A DNA stretch of 22,152 nt, from the NCBI GenBank assembly GCA_017457585.1, contig JAFTHD010000266.1:1-22152 (forward strand). Direction: 5' to 3'. The translations under genes were made by a program, and so were the position numbers. Numbering within the stretch: position 1 is the stretch's first letter; each line of letters opens with the position of its first letter. Below, in pieces: positions 8,660-16,703 of this stretch. The DNA comes from Bacillota bacterium. Its GTDB lineage: Bacteria; Bacillota_A; Clostridia; Peptostreptococcales; Anaerovoracaceae. Under the pieces are notes generated by a model that saw only the letters and a list, made by a program, of their open reading frames with translations, had not been told where the DNA came from and made no database searches.

Positions 8660-9757
8660 TTATTTCAGGAAGGATGGAACATCAATTCCGCTGATGCCGC
8701 CTGAAAACAGACTATCTTCTCTCTTTGCCTCTGCCTTTTCTTCAAATACAGGTTCGTCAGCCTTCTTAGGCGGAATCACGCTGTCCATGAGCCCTGCCGC
8801 AGGCGACTTTTCAAATCCGGCTGCGATAACCGTCACTGCAATCTCATCTGTGAGTTCTTCCTTAACGGAAGCACCAAGGATGATAATCGCATTGCTGTCA
8901 GCCTCGTCGCTGATCTTCGTTGCAACTCTGTCAACATCCAGCATGGTAAGGTCTCTGCCGCCTGTGATGTTGACGAGAACTGCTCTCGCACCTGAAATCT
9001 TCGTCTCAAGAAGAGGACTGTCAACGGCTGACTTAACTGCCTCTTCCAGTCTGTCGTCGCCCTTGCCGTGACCAACGCCCATGTGAACGATTCCTCTGTC
9101 CTTCATGATCGTCGTAACGTCTGCAAAGTCAAGATTGATGAGCGCGTCGTCTACAATGATATCCGAGATACCCTGAACGCCCTGCTTGAGAACTTCGTCT
9201 GCAAGCTCAAAGGCCTCCATGAGGGATGTCTGTTCCTGAACAGTTTCGAGGAGTTTATCGTTCGGTACTACTACAAGTGAATCAACATACTTCTTCAGGA
9301 ACTTGATTCCAAGATCAGCATGTTCTCCTCTCTTCTTTCCTTCAAATCTGAACGGCTTCGTAACTACACCTACTGTGAGCACGCCCATGTCCTTCGCAAT
9401 CTTAGCAATGATCGGGGCTGCACCTGTGCCTGTGCCGCCTCCCATACCGCAGGTGATGAATACCATATCGGAACCTGCGATGTACTTCTCCAGATCTTCA
9501 AGGCTCTCCTCTGCAGACTTCTGACCTACCTCAGGATTGCCGCCTGCACCGAGTCCCTTGGTCAGCTTCTCTCCAATCTGAATCTTCGTCTCTGCCTTAC
9601 TTCTCGCCAGAGCCTGTTTATCCGTATTAACAGCTATGAAAGTTACACCCTTCATGCCGCCGTCTATCATCCTGTTAACTGCGTTACATCCACCGCCGCC
9701 AACACCAATGACTTTGATTTCCTGTATATTTGACTGTGTCGTCTCGAATGTTAACAT
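8660..9757 (-). CDS. ftsZ: Cell division GTPase FtsZ
   Basis: Tubulin homologue that assembles the cytokinetic Z ring. It is 365 residues. GTP-binding motifs: [12 protein letters not shown] with the glycines at 20-23, the tubulin signature [10 protein letters not shown] at 106-115, and the T7 synergy loop NLDFAD at 208-213 with both catalytic acidic residues (D210, D213). The globular domain ends near IAAGFEK around residue 320. A short variable linker of about 30 residues follows, then the C-terminal conserved peptide GIDVPSFLK, the docking site for FtsA, SepF or ZapA-type partners. A GGGAGGT site lies 8 bases before the ATG. It is the last dcw gene and is separated from ftsQ by 61 bases carrying its own promoter. 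No ftsA precedes it here. Confidence 0.99.
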   Translation of the reverse strand: MLTFETTQSNIQEIKVIGVGGGGCNAVNRMIDGGMKGVTFIAVNTDKQALARSKAETKIQIGEKLTKGLGAGGNPEVGQKSAEESLEDLEKYIAGSDMVFITCGMGGGTGTGAAPIIAKIAKDMGVLTVGVVTKPFRFEGKKRGEHADLGIKFLKKYVDSLVVVPNDKLLETVQEQTSLMEAFELADEVLKQGVQGISDIIVDDALINLDFADVTTIMKDRGIVHMGVGHGKGDDRLEEAVKSAVDSPLLETKISGARAVLVNITGGRDLTMLDVDRVATKISDEADSNAIIILGASVKEELTDEIAVTVIAAGFEKSPAAGLMDSVIPPKKADEPVFEEKAEAKREDSLFSGGISGIDVPSFLK

Positions 9758-9801
9758 TAAGTAGTACCTCCCCTGGGTTTCACCTATGATTTCTACCAGT
9801 C

Positions 9802-9830
9802 ATTGTACCACAATAAATTTATTCAGTAAA
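9802..9830 (-). promoter_or_regulatory. Sigma-A-type promoter for ftsZ
   Basis: Reading the minus strand, a -35 box TTTACT (9830-9825, inside the last codons of ftsQ) is followed by a 17-base spacer and an extended -10 box TGG-TACAAT (9810-9802). Transcription would start near 9795, leaving a leader of about 38 bases with a strong GGGAGGT site before the ATG at 9757. The spacer contains a perfect 12-base palindrome, AATAAATTTATT (9812-9823), which could be an operator or chance in AT-rich sequence. This would let ftsZ be made at a higher level than the upstream cluster. Confidence 0.68.
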
Positions 9831-10598
9831 GGAACAATAATTATCTCCGCTTACAATTATAGTGCCTTTTTTCTTGCCTTTCTGATACAGGTCGTACACT
9901 ACCGTTTTCAGCGCACCGGATCCGAGAGATTCAATGACGTTTGAATAGGCGCCTTCCACCTTGATTTTTGAGTAAACCGTGGCCTTAACTCTCCCATCCT
10001 TCAGTTCCAAAGACTTGAAGAACATATCCCCTTCTGAAGTGGCTGCAAGGAGTTCCATGATTTTGTCATACCCTTTGTCATCCTTGAACTTGACCTTCTG
10101 ACCCTTCTGTGCATTTATTGCTTCGAGACCCTTTACAAGGGTAATCTCCCGTCTTTCCTTTGCTACCTCAATTACGGTACCCTCATTGTCGGTAACCACA
10201 TATTTCTCACCCATTGTAAACTGGGCCAGCCCAACGCGTTCATTTACCGTAACATTAATTATGTTAGGTAGTTTTCTGCTTAGTTTAACGTCCTGAATAT
10301 AGAGATTTTCCTTGATCTTGCCCTTCTCAAAGATGAGATGCACGTCAAATATATTATTACCCTTCTTCAATTCCGTGCCCTTGAGAACCTGGGCGTCAGT
10401 CAGGTAATCGTTACCACTCACATTGACTTCCTTGACTGTGAAGTAGTCTATATGAAGCACAGCAAAAGCAGCAACAACAAGTCCCAGCGCGATGACGATT
10501 CTGAGAAGATAATTCTTGCTCTTCTTTCTCTTCTTTCTTTTTTTTCTGCCTTTTTTATTTACCTCAGGCATGACGTTTGCTTTGTTCTCTTCTGCCAA
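9819..10598 (-). CDS. ftsQ: Divisome protein FtsQ/DivIB
   Basis: Bitopic membrane protein of the FtsQ-FtsL-FtsB (DivIB-FtsL-DivIC) complex that controls septal peptidoglycan synthesis. A strongly basic cytoplasmic tail (KKGRKKRKKRKKSKN) precedes one membrane segment (about residues 30-50). An extracellular POTRA domain follows (about 52-121, starting FTVKEVNVSGNDYLTDAQ), then an FtsQ beta domain. I place the start at the TTG at 10598, giving 259 residues. A seven-base Shine-Dalgarno match (GAGGTGA, 10610-10604) ends 5 bases before it, whereas an in-frame GTG at 10607 lies inside that site. The ribosome-binding site overlaps the murG stop, so translation is probably coupled. An A8 run (10538-10545) lies in the basic tail codons. 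Confidence 0.9.
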   Translation of the reverse strand: MAEENKANVMPEVNKKGRKKRKKRKKSKNYLLRIVIALGLVVAAFAVLHIDYFTVKEVNVSGNDYLTDAQVLKGTELKKGNNIFDVHLIFEKGKIKENLYIQDVKLSRKLPNIINVTVNERVGLAQFTMGEKYVVTDNEGTVIEVAKERREITLVKGLEAINAQKGQKVKFKDDKGYDKIMELLAATSEGDMFFKSLELKDGRVKATVYSKIKVEGAYSNVIESLGSGALKTVVYDLYQKGKKKGTIIVSGDNYCSFTE

Positions 10599-10603
10599 AG
10601 CGT

Positions 10604-10610
10604 TCACCTC
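10604..10610 (-). promoter_or_regulatory. Ribosome-binding site that decides the ftsQ start
   Basis: GAGGTGA on the minus strand matches the anti-Shine-Dalgarno over seven bases and ends 5 bases before the TTG at 10598. Because the upstream in-frame GTG (10607-10605) lies within this element, the element cannot serve that codon. Confidence 0.6.
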
Positions 10611-11713
10611 TACTTGTCGAGTTCTACGATATTGTCACAGATAATCTTAACCGCATCTTCTGCAGCACAGGATCTGCTTTTTTCAGACATATCTTTCAGT
10701 CCTTCCGGGTGTTTCATCATATCTGTAATCGTACTTATCAGACTATCGTTATCCAGATTTTTCTCTTCGATTACATTGGCCCCGCCCTTCTCTGCAACTG
10801 CCCTCGCATTGAAGAACTGATGGTTTCCTGTCGCTGCCGGGAACGGAATAAATACGGCCGGTTTACCGCACACAGTCACCTCAGCAACGGTAAGCGCACC
10901 GCTCCTGCTTACCACCATGTCAGCAGCGTTCAGGAATTCCGGCATGTTGTCTATGTATTCCATTATCCTTATATTCCCCTTAATTTCAACGCCTGTCTCC
11001 TTGAGTTCATCCGTTACGGCGTGATAATAATTTCTCCCCGTTGCAAGGCATATATTAATACTGTTTTCGCCGTTAAAATGTTCTATTACCGACATCATGG
11101 CCTTATTAATTCTGCCGGCACCCTGGCTCCCGCCAAAAGCCAGCAACACGAAATCATCTTCACCAAAGCCCAGTTTTTCTCTTGCTTTTTCTCTGTCGGT
11201 TGCCATGAAGTCAGCTCTTACAGGATTGCCTGTAACAATGTGCTTTTCCGGATATTTGAAATACTGTCCCGCCTCTTCAAATCCGAGGAACATCTTTGTT
11301 GCATGCTTTTCCCCCATCTTGTTGGTAACTCCCGGGAAAGCATTCTGCTCGTGTATGTACGATGGAATTCCAAGCTTATGTGCATTACCTATGATAGGTG
11401 CACTGGCATATCCTCCTGTACCCACAACGAAATCAGGCCTGAATTCGGCCATCACCTTTTTCGCTTCCCTGTTGGCCTCTCGCAGCACTTTAACTGTTTT
11501 AACATTTTTGAACGGGTTCTTCCTGTCAAACCCCTGTACCGGAATTAACCTTATGTCGTATCCGTTGGCCGGAACGAGAGTCTTTTCGAGCCCGCGTTCA
11601 GCTCCTACAAAGAGAATCTCGGCATCTGGAAAACGCCTCTTGATTTCATCTGCTATTGCGATAGCAGGATATATGTGTCCTCCGGTACCTCCTCCGGTCA
11701 TGATAACTCTCAT
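10610..11713 (-). CDS. murG: UDP-GlcNAc:lipid I GlcNAc transferase MurG
   Basis: Peripheral membrane GT-B glycosyltransferase that converts lipid I to lipid II on the cytoplasmic face. It is 367 residues, the normal length. The N-terminal G-loop GGGTGGHIYPA is at 7-17, the second glycine loop VGTGGYASAP at 97-106, HEQNAFPG at 121-128, the C-domain loop FGGSQGAGRIN at 193-203, and the UDP-GlcNAc-binding region SRSGALTVAE near 272-281. The ATG overlaps the ftsW stop as ATGA (4-base overlap), with GGGCGGAAGA just upstream. It ends only 11 bases before the chosen ftsQ start. Its product feeds the SEDS polymerase encoded immediately upstream. Confidence 0.98.
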   Translation of the reverse strand: MRVIMTGGGTGGHIYPAIAIADEIKRRFPDAEILFVGAERGLEKTLVPANGYDIRLIPVQGFDRKNPFKNVKTVKVLREANREAKKVMAEFRPDFVVGTGGYASAPIIGNAHKLGIPSYIHEQNAFPGVTNKMGEKHATKMFLGFEEAGQYFKYPEKHIVTGNPVRADFMATDREKAREKLGFGEDDFVLLAFGGSQGAGRINKAMMSVIEHFNGENSINICLATGRNYYHAVTDELKETGVEIKGNIRIMEYIDNMPEFLNAADMVVSRSGALTVAEVTVCGKPAVFIPFPAATGNHQFFNARAVAEKGGANVIEEKNLDNDSLISTITDMMKHPEGLKDMSEKSRSCAAEDAVKIICDNIVELDK

Positions 11714-12942
11714 TCTTCCGCCCTTTCTTTTATCACAGGATCAATCGGTTTATTGTGACGGGATATATTTACAAGTATTCCCGCGCTGAACATAAATAAC
11801 AGTATCGCATTGCCGCCGTAACTGATAAACGGCAGATTTATGCCGGTAGGCGGCATCGATGATGTCACTACGGCGACGTTTAATATTACCTGCAGCGCTA
11901 CCATGAACACCAGTCCCGAAGCCAGCAGAACCCCGAACTGATCGTCTGCATGAATCGCGATGTGAACACCTCTCCATATGAATGCACAATAGAGAAGCAT
12001 CAGTAGCATAATTCCCACAAATCCCAGTTCCTCTCCTATTATTGCAAGTATAAAGTCGTTTTGCGGTTCCGGCAGGTAAAGTGTCTTCATTACGCTTTTT
12101 CCCAGTCCCTTGCCAAAGAGACCTCCTGATCCCAATGCCAGAAGCGACTGTACCACCTGATATCCGTCTCCCAAAGGATCCGCGAACGGATCCAGGAAAG
12201 TCGCAAATCTTTTGTAGAAATACGTCCCTCTGAGAACGGTAGTGAGTGCGAACACGCCACAGCCCAGAAGCCCCAGTGCCATAGCTATGTATTTCTTATG
12301 AAGGCCTGCAACTATCAGCATGCAACCTACTATTCCCACGACTGTAATAGCCGTTGACAGGTTTGGCTGTTCGAATATGAGGAGTCCATAAACACCTCCC
12401 AAAGCTACAACAGGTACCACTCCTCTTGGCAAGGAGTCTATTCTGTCAGGTTTTTCACTTAAATACCATGCCGTTGCAAATATCGCGCAAAGCTTTGCAA
12501 TCTCTCCGGGCATTATAGTGATCGGTCCGATTCCAATCCACCTTGTTGCGTTGTTAAGCGTAACGCCCATAGGTGTGAACAGAAGGCAAAGAAGCACGAG
12601 CCCTGCAACAGCAGCCCAAGGCGCTATCTTTTTGTACTTATGATAATCAAACATTGCTCCAAAGGCAAATACCATAACGCCTCCGAAAAGCCAAATTCCA
12701 TGCCTTATCAGATAGTAGTACGGGTTTCCCGTCTTGCTTATGGAGTAATAATAGCTGGCGCTGAATATCATGATAAGACCAAATATTGCGAGCATGGCTG
12801 TGAAAAGCACGATCCAGAAATCGGTGGTTCCACGTCTCTCATCTAACCTTCCTGTCTTTGGCCCATCGCCTTTATTTATTTTTCTGCGTACCTTCCTCTT
12901 TTCAGAGGAGTTTCCGCCCATTACACTGCTTCCTGTTTCCAA
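11710..12942 (-). CDS. ftsW: SEDS peptidoglycan glycosyltransferase FtsW/SpoVE
   Basis: Polytopic SEDS-family polymerase of lipid II that works with a class B PBP. It is 410 residues: a hydrophilic, basic cytoplasmic tail of about 40, then about ten membrane segments. Family signatures: NATRWIGIGP (131-140), MPGEIAKL (144-151), EQPNLSTA (191-198), FADPLGDGYQVVQSLLALGSGG (253-274), LPEPQNDFILAIIGEELG (290-307) and PPTGINLPFISYGG near the C-terminus. The start is ambiguous. A TTG at 12942 has AAAGGA 8 bases upstream; an ATG at 12921 has AGGAAG 7 bases upstream, which would shorten the tail by 7 residues. The start lies 3 bases past the murD stop. Whether it serves division (FtsW) or sporulation (SpoVE) cannot be decided from sequence; the SpoVD-like PBP upstream allows either. 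Confidence 0.95.
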   Translation of the reverse strand: METGSSVMGGNSSEKRKVRRKINKGDGPKTGRLDERRGTTDFWIVLFTAMLAIFGLIMIFSASYYYSISKTGNPYYYLIRHGIWLFGGVMVFAFGAMFDYHKYKKIAPWAAVAGLVLLCLLFTPMGVTLNNATRWIGIGPITIMPGEIAKLCAIFATAWYLSEKPDRIDSLPRGVVPVVALGGVYGLLIFEQPNLSTAITVVGIVGCMLIVAGLHKKYIAMALGLLGCGVFALTTVLRGTYFYKRFATFLDPFADPLGDGYQVVQSLLALGSGGLFGKGLGKSVMKTLYLPEPQNDFILAIIGEELGFVGIMLLMLLYCAFIWRGVHIAIHADDQFGVLLASGLVFMVALQVILNVAVVTSSMPPTGINLPFISYGGNAILLFMFSAGILVNISRHNKPIDPVIKERAEE

Positions 12943-12945
12943 GAT

Positions 12946-14325
12946 CTATTTCCTTTCCAGTCTGTCCGCACATTCCTTAAAATGTCTGCCGCGCTCCTCA
13001 AAGTTTGGATACATATCCCATGAAGCGCATGCCGGAGAAAGCAGAACGACGTCACCTTCTTCTGCAATTTCATACGACTTATTTACGCACTCTTCCATGT
13101 CACTGCACATGTAAATGTTCGTAAATCCCGATTCTTCTGCAGCCGCACGAATCTTCGGCGCTGTCTTACCGAGAAGAACGAGCGCTTTAACTCTTCCCGG
13201 GAACGCTTCTACGAATTCTTCGTACGTTGCGCCCTTATCATATCCTCCTGCAATTAGAATAATATTCTCCTTCATGGCCTCTATCGCCTTAATTGCAGCA
13301 TCTGTATTAGTGCCTTTGGAGTCGTTGACGAACCTTACTCCACTTACGGTTCTGCACAGCTCTATTCTGTGCTCCACACCTGCAAACTCCTTCAGAACAT
13401 TCGTTATAATCGCCGGGTCTATGCCTCCGAAGTATGCGATTGCCGCAGCGGCAAGAGCGTTCTCCAGATTATGGCTGCCTGGAATCTTAAGCTCTCCGGC
13501 TGCACAAAACTCGATCTCTTCACCGCTCCCGTTTCTTATAACTATTATTCCATCCTTTACGAAAGCGCCGAAGTCCAGTTCCTTCTTGCGGCTAAATGGA
13601 ACGATCGTCACCTCTGCACCATCTCCAAGAGCGTAACACGCCTCATCATCGTAGTTCAAAACACAGTACTGTTCACTTGTCTGGTTTTCAAAGATCCGAG
13701 CCTTTGCTGCTCCATAAGCTTCCATGCTCCCATGCCTGTCCAGGTGATCAGGCGTCAGATTCAGTATCGCCGATACCTCCGGTCTGAACTCACCGATGGT
13801 CTCCAGTTGAAAGCTGCTGCATTCTGTGACAAGCCAGCTTTCGTCCTCTGCCTCCATTGCTTTGGAAATAACCGCAACACCAATATTACCTACGATGAAG
13901 CTGCTCGGTGCAGCCGCTTTGAAAATTTCACCTACAAGCGATGTTGTCGTCGTCTTGCCGTTCGTCCCCGTTATTGCGATATATCTTCCCTTGCCTGCTC
14001 TGTATGCGATCTCAAGTTCGCCTGCTATCTCTGCACCGGATGCTTTAGCTTCCTGAACAAATCCAAGCCCCGGAGGTACTCCCGGACTTAGAATAAGCAT
14101 GTCGTAAATACTCATATCGTCGGGAATTCTCCCCAGATAACGATCTATTTTCTCACTTTTCAAAAACGACAAAAGCTGAGGATTAATTTTGTCCTCAGTT
14201 TTTGAATCCTGAACAGCCACATTGGCACCCAGCCTTGCCATAGCTTCTGTAGCCGCAATGCCCGACTTACCCATACCTACAACGAGAATATTCTTGTTCC
14301 TGAAATCATGAATGTAATCTGTCAT
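12946..14325 (-). CDS. murD: UDP-MurNAc-L-alanine:D-glutamate ligase MurD
   Basis: Cytoplasmic Mur ligase adding D-Glu to UDP-MurNAc-L-Ala. It is 459 residues from the chosen start. The N-terminal Rossmann-type domain has GMGKSG at 17-22. The ATP-binding loop GTNGKTTTT is at 120-128, and NLTPDHLDRHGSMEAY around 189-204 includes the central-domain histidine/aspartate metal site. The C-terminal domain contains FVNDSKGTNTDA and IAGGYDKG. I choose the ATG at 14325 rather than the one two codons earlier (14331), because TAGGAG is 8 bases before 14325 but only 2 before 14331. It follows mraY by about 22 bases. It ends 3 bases before the ftsW TTG, and the ftsW ribosome-binding site is embedded in its last codons. 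Confidence 0.98.
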   Translation of the reverse strand: MTDYIHDFRNKNILVVGMGKSGIAATEAMARLGANVAVQDSKTEDKINPQLLSFLKSEKIDRYLGRIPDDMSIYDMLILSPGVPPGLGFVQEAKASGAEIAGELEIAYRAGKGRYIAITGTNGKTTTTSLVGEIFKAAAPSSFIVGNIGVAVISKAMEAEDESWLVTECSSFQLETIGEFRPEVSAILNLTPDHLDRHGSMEAYGAAKARIFENQTSEQYCVLNYDDEACYALGDGAEVTIVPFSRKKELDFGAFVKDGIIVIRNGSGEEIEFCAAGELKIPGSHNLENALAAAAIAYFGGIDPAIITNVLKEFAGVEHRIELCRTVSGVRFVNDSKGTNTDAAIKAIEAMKENIILIAGGYDKGATYEEFVEAFPGRVKALVLLGKTAPKIRAAAEESGFTNIYMCSDMEECVNKSYEIAEEGDVVLLSPACASWDMYPNFEERGRHFKECADRLERK

Positions 14326-14333
14326 TCTCATCT

Positions 14334-14339
14334 CTCCTA
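14334..14339 (-). promoter_or_regulatory. Ribosome-binding site that decides the murD start
   Basis: TAGGAG on the minus strand is 8 bases from the ATG at 14325 and 2 bases from the alternative ATG at 14331. Normal spacing favours 14325. Confidence 0.6.
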
Positions 14340-14347
14340 TAGCTTTT

Positions 14348-15307
14348 TTATATTATGATGAATCCTGCGAAGCAGCATATGATCGTGAATATCCAGAATG
14401 CAACCACCACCTGAACTTCGCTGTATCCGCATTTCTCAAAATGATGGTGTATCGGCGCCATCTTGAATATTCTCTTGCCGCCGCTTATCTTAAAGTATCC
14501 CACCTGCAGAACTACCGACAGTGCTTCTATCACGTAGAGAAGACCGACTATAAGAAGCAACAGTTCGAGCTTCATCGCAATGACTGCCGCTGCAAGACCT
14601 CCTCCAAGTGCAAGAGATCCGGTATCTCCCATGAACACCTTTGCCGGGTGTTTATTAAACATGAGGAATCCAAGGCATCCTCCGCAAAGTGCTGCACAGA
14701 AGAATGCACCTGAATTGACAGAATAGATCATTCCTGCAAAAGCAAAGAAAAAGGATACGAGCGCCGTTACACCCGAGGCGAGACCATCAAGTCCATCCGT
14801 AAGATTTACGGCGTTTGTCATAGCGAGAACTGCGAAGATGATAAACGGAATGTAAAGCCACCCGAAATCAACGTATATTCCTGCAAACGGTATCCAAACC
14901 TGTCCGCCTGTGTTGACATACATAACCACTGTGAAAATGACGGCTATTATGATCTGAAGTCCCATCTTCTGATATGCTCTGAGTCCCAGATTAACTTTCT
15001 TGATTACTTTTAGATAGTCGTCAATGAAGCCAATAATGCCGAATCCTACGAATACCAGAAGTATTACGGCCATTTCAATCATATCGGCACCAAAGATACC
15101 GCACCCGACTATGGTTGCAAGAAATGTGCCTATGATGATTGCGATTCCTCCCATACTCGGCGTTCCCGCCTTGCTCAGGTGTGACTGAGGTCCGTCTTCC
15201 CTGATATTCTGACCGGCCTTTTCCCTCAAAACCGGGATCTCAAACTTCGTTATAATCATTGAGATCACTGCCGCGATCACTATTATTGCTATCAAATAAT
15301 ACAACAT
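14348..15307 (-). CDS. mraY: Phospho-MurNAc-pentapeptide translocase MraY
   Basis: Integral membrane enzyme that transfers phospho-MurNAc-pentapeptide to undecaprenyl phosphate, forming lipid I. It is 319 residues, the typical length for Bacillota. Conserved motifs: LSKAGTPSMGG (44-54), the paired aspartates in FIDDYLKV (96-97), NAVNLTDGLDGLASG (165-179) with D171 and D174, VFMGDTGSLALGG (224-236), and the cytoplasmic HHH motif in MAPIHHHFEKCG (287-289). About ten hydrophobic segments are visible. AGGAG lies 5 bases before the ATG. The gene starts 8 bases after the murF stop, whose TTATAG runs into the ribosome-binding site. It supplies lipid I to MurG, encoded two genes further on. Confidence 0.98.
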   Translation of the reverse strand: MLYYLIAIIVIAAVISMIITKFEIPVLREKAGQNIREDGPQSHLSKAGTPSMGGIAIIIGTFLATIVGCGIFGADMIEMAVILLVFVGFGIIGFIDDYLKVIKKVNLGLRAYQKMGLQIIIAVIFTVVMYVNTGGQVWIPFAGIYVDFGWLYIPFIIFAVLAMTNAVNLTDGLDGLASGVTALVSFFFAFAGMIYSVNSGAFFCAALCGGCLGFLMFNKHPAKVFMGDTGSLALGGGLAAAVIAMKLELLLLIVGLLYVIEALSVVLQVGYFKISGGKRIFKMAPIHHHFEKCGYSEVQVVVAFWIFTIICCFAGFIII

Positions 15308-15315
15308 GCCAACTC

Positions 15316-16692
15316 CTATAAATCAAGTATTCTCTCTACTACATCTTCCATTTTCATGCCTCTTGAGCCCTTTACCAGTACCACATCTCCCTGGGAGATG
15401 AGCCTGTCCAATTCAGGATAAAGCTCTTCTTTTGAAGGTTTCCAGATCACTTTAATTTTTCCGCCTTCAGCACCTTCCGCTATGAACCTGGCATCTTTGC
15501 CGACCGATATCAGTGTATCTATACCGAGGGTCTTCGCAAAAACTCCCACGCCTCTGTGTTGTCTCTCACTCTCGTCTCCAAGTTCGAACATATCTCCGAG
15601 AACGGCGATTTTTTTGCCGTTACACATGCTGTTCTCCAAAACCTTCAATGCGCTCTTCATAGAGTCTGTGCTCGCATTATATGTATCATCAATCACTTCC
15701 GCCCGCGAGCCCTCGCAGACACGAAGTCTTCTGCCCGTCAGCTGAGCCTTTGTGAGTCCTTCAGCACATTCTTCAACGTTCATACCCATCAGAAATCCTA
15801 CAGCTATGGCGAGAGCCGCATTAACGGCGTTGTGAACTCCCGGCAGAGGAAGTTCTATCTTGTAATTCACTTCGTTATTCTCAAGGGAGAAGCGAATCCC
15901 CTTAAGGCCGTAGTCCTTAACATCCGATAATATATAGTCGCTCTTACCGTTTCCGCCCACGCTTATCTGTCTGTATGCGCCTTTTGTTCGCTCCCTTGTG
16001 AGATATTCATCATCTGACGCATAGACGAGCGTTCCGCTTGCAGCTATGTGCTTTGCAATTTCCATCTTTGCTCTGAATATACCGTCTCTGCTGCCGAGAT
16101 TTTCAACGTGAGCAACTCCTATATTGGTTATTACCGCAATCTCAGGCTTTACGATCTCCGCCAGTCTGTCTATTTCACCAAAGTGGTTCATCCCCATTTC
16201 AAGAACTACAGCCTCAGTATTTTCATCGAACTGAAATATTGACAGCGGGAGCCCTATATCGTTGTTGAAATTTTTCATATTGCGGCCGGTATTATACTTT
16301 TCGCTGAGAACGTAGTAAATCATATCCCTTACAGATGTCTTGCCTACGCTTCCGGTGACTGCTACCTTTCTTACTCCAAGCCAGTCAAGGTACCATGCGG
16401 CAACGTCCCCCATAGATTTAACAGTGTCCTCGACTAATATTACGTTTACGCCTGTCACATTCTCAGGCAGGTAGCCTTCATCAGATATGAGGACTGCCTC
16501 ACATCCCGCTTCTATGACATCAGCAACAAAAGAATGCCCATCCATGTTCTCACCCTTTATTGCTACGAACAGATCGCCTTCACCACAGATCCTTGAATCC
16601 TGCTTGATATGACTTATATAGTTGTCACCGGATCCTGCCAGAAGTTTCCCCCCGGTCGCATCCAGTATCTGTTTAATCGTTATCGGTTTCAT
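15316..16692 (-). CDS. murF: UDP-MurNAc-tripeptide:D-Ala-D-Ala ligase MurF
   Basis: Last cytoplasmic Mur ligase, adding D-Ala-D-Ala to the UDP-MurNAc tripeptide. It is 458 residues, the normal length. N-terminal substrate domain about 1-105 with QDSRICGEGDLFVAIKGE (31-48); ATP loop VTGSVGKTS (112-120); NFNNDIGLPLS; EMGMNHFGEI; and the C-terminal domain with VIDDTYNAS. The start MKPITIKQIL is the standard family N-terminus. Only 11 bases (ACTAAAAACAT) separate it from the PBP stop and none form a Shine-Dalgarno, so initiation probably depends on ribosomes finishing the PBP gene. The usual neighbour murE is absent between the PBP and murF, as I recall for Clostridioides difficile. Confidence 0.97.
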   Translation of the reverse strand: MKPITIKQILDATGGKLLAGSGDNYISHIKQDSRICGEGDLFVAIKGENMDGHSFVADVIEAGCEAVLISDEGYLPENVTGVNVILVEDTVKSMGDVAAWYLDWLGVRKVAVTGSVGKTSVRDMIYYVLSEKYNTGRNMKNFNNDIGLPLSIFQFDENTEAVVLEMGMNHFGEIDRLAEIVKPEIAVITNIGVAHVENLGSRDGIFRAKMEIAKHIAASGTLVYASDDEYLTRERTKGAYRQISVGGNGKSDYILSDVKDYGLKGIRFSLENNEVNYKIELPLPGVHNAVNAALAIAVGFLMGMNVEECAEGLTKAQLTGRRLRVCEGSRAEVIDDTYNASTDSMKSALKVLENSMCNGKKIAVLGDMFELGDESERQHRGVGVFAKTLGIDTLISVGKDARFIAEGAEGGKIKVIWKPSKEELYPELDRLISQGDVVLVKGSRGMKMEDVVERILDL

Positions 16693-16703
16693 ATGTTTTT
16701 AGT

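Noticed and set aside
10577..11548. Plus-strand open frame of 323 codons opposite murG and ftsQ
   Set aside because: It is longer than its neighbours' shadows but lies opposite two clear genes. It is Cys/His/Ser-rich with no coherent hydrophobic or motif pattern and has no ribosome-binding site.
13369..14091. Plus-strand open frame of 240 codons opposite murD
   Set aside because: Entirely inside a well-supported murD; the product is Cys-rich random-looking sequence with no domain.
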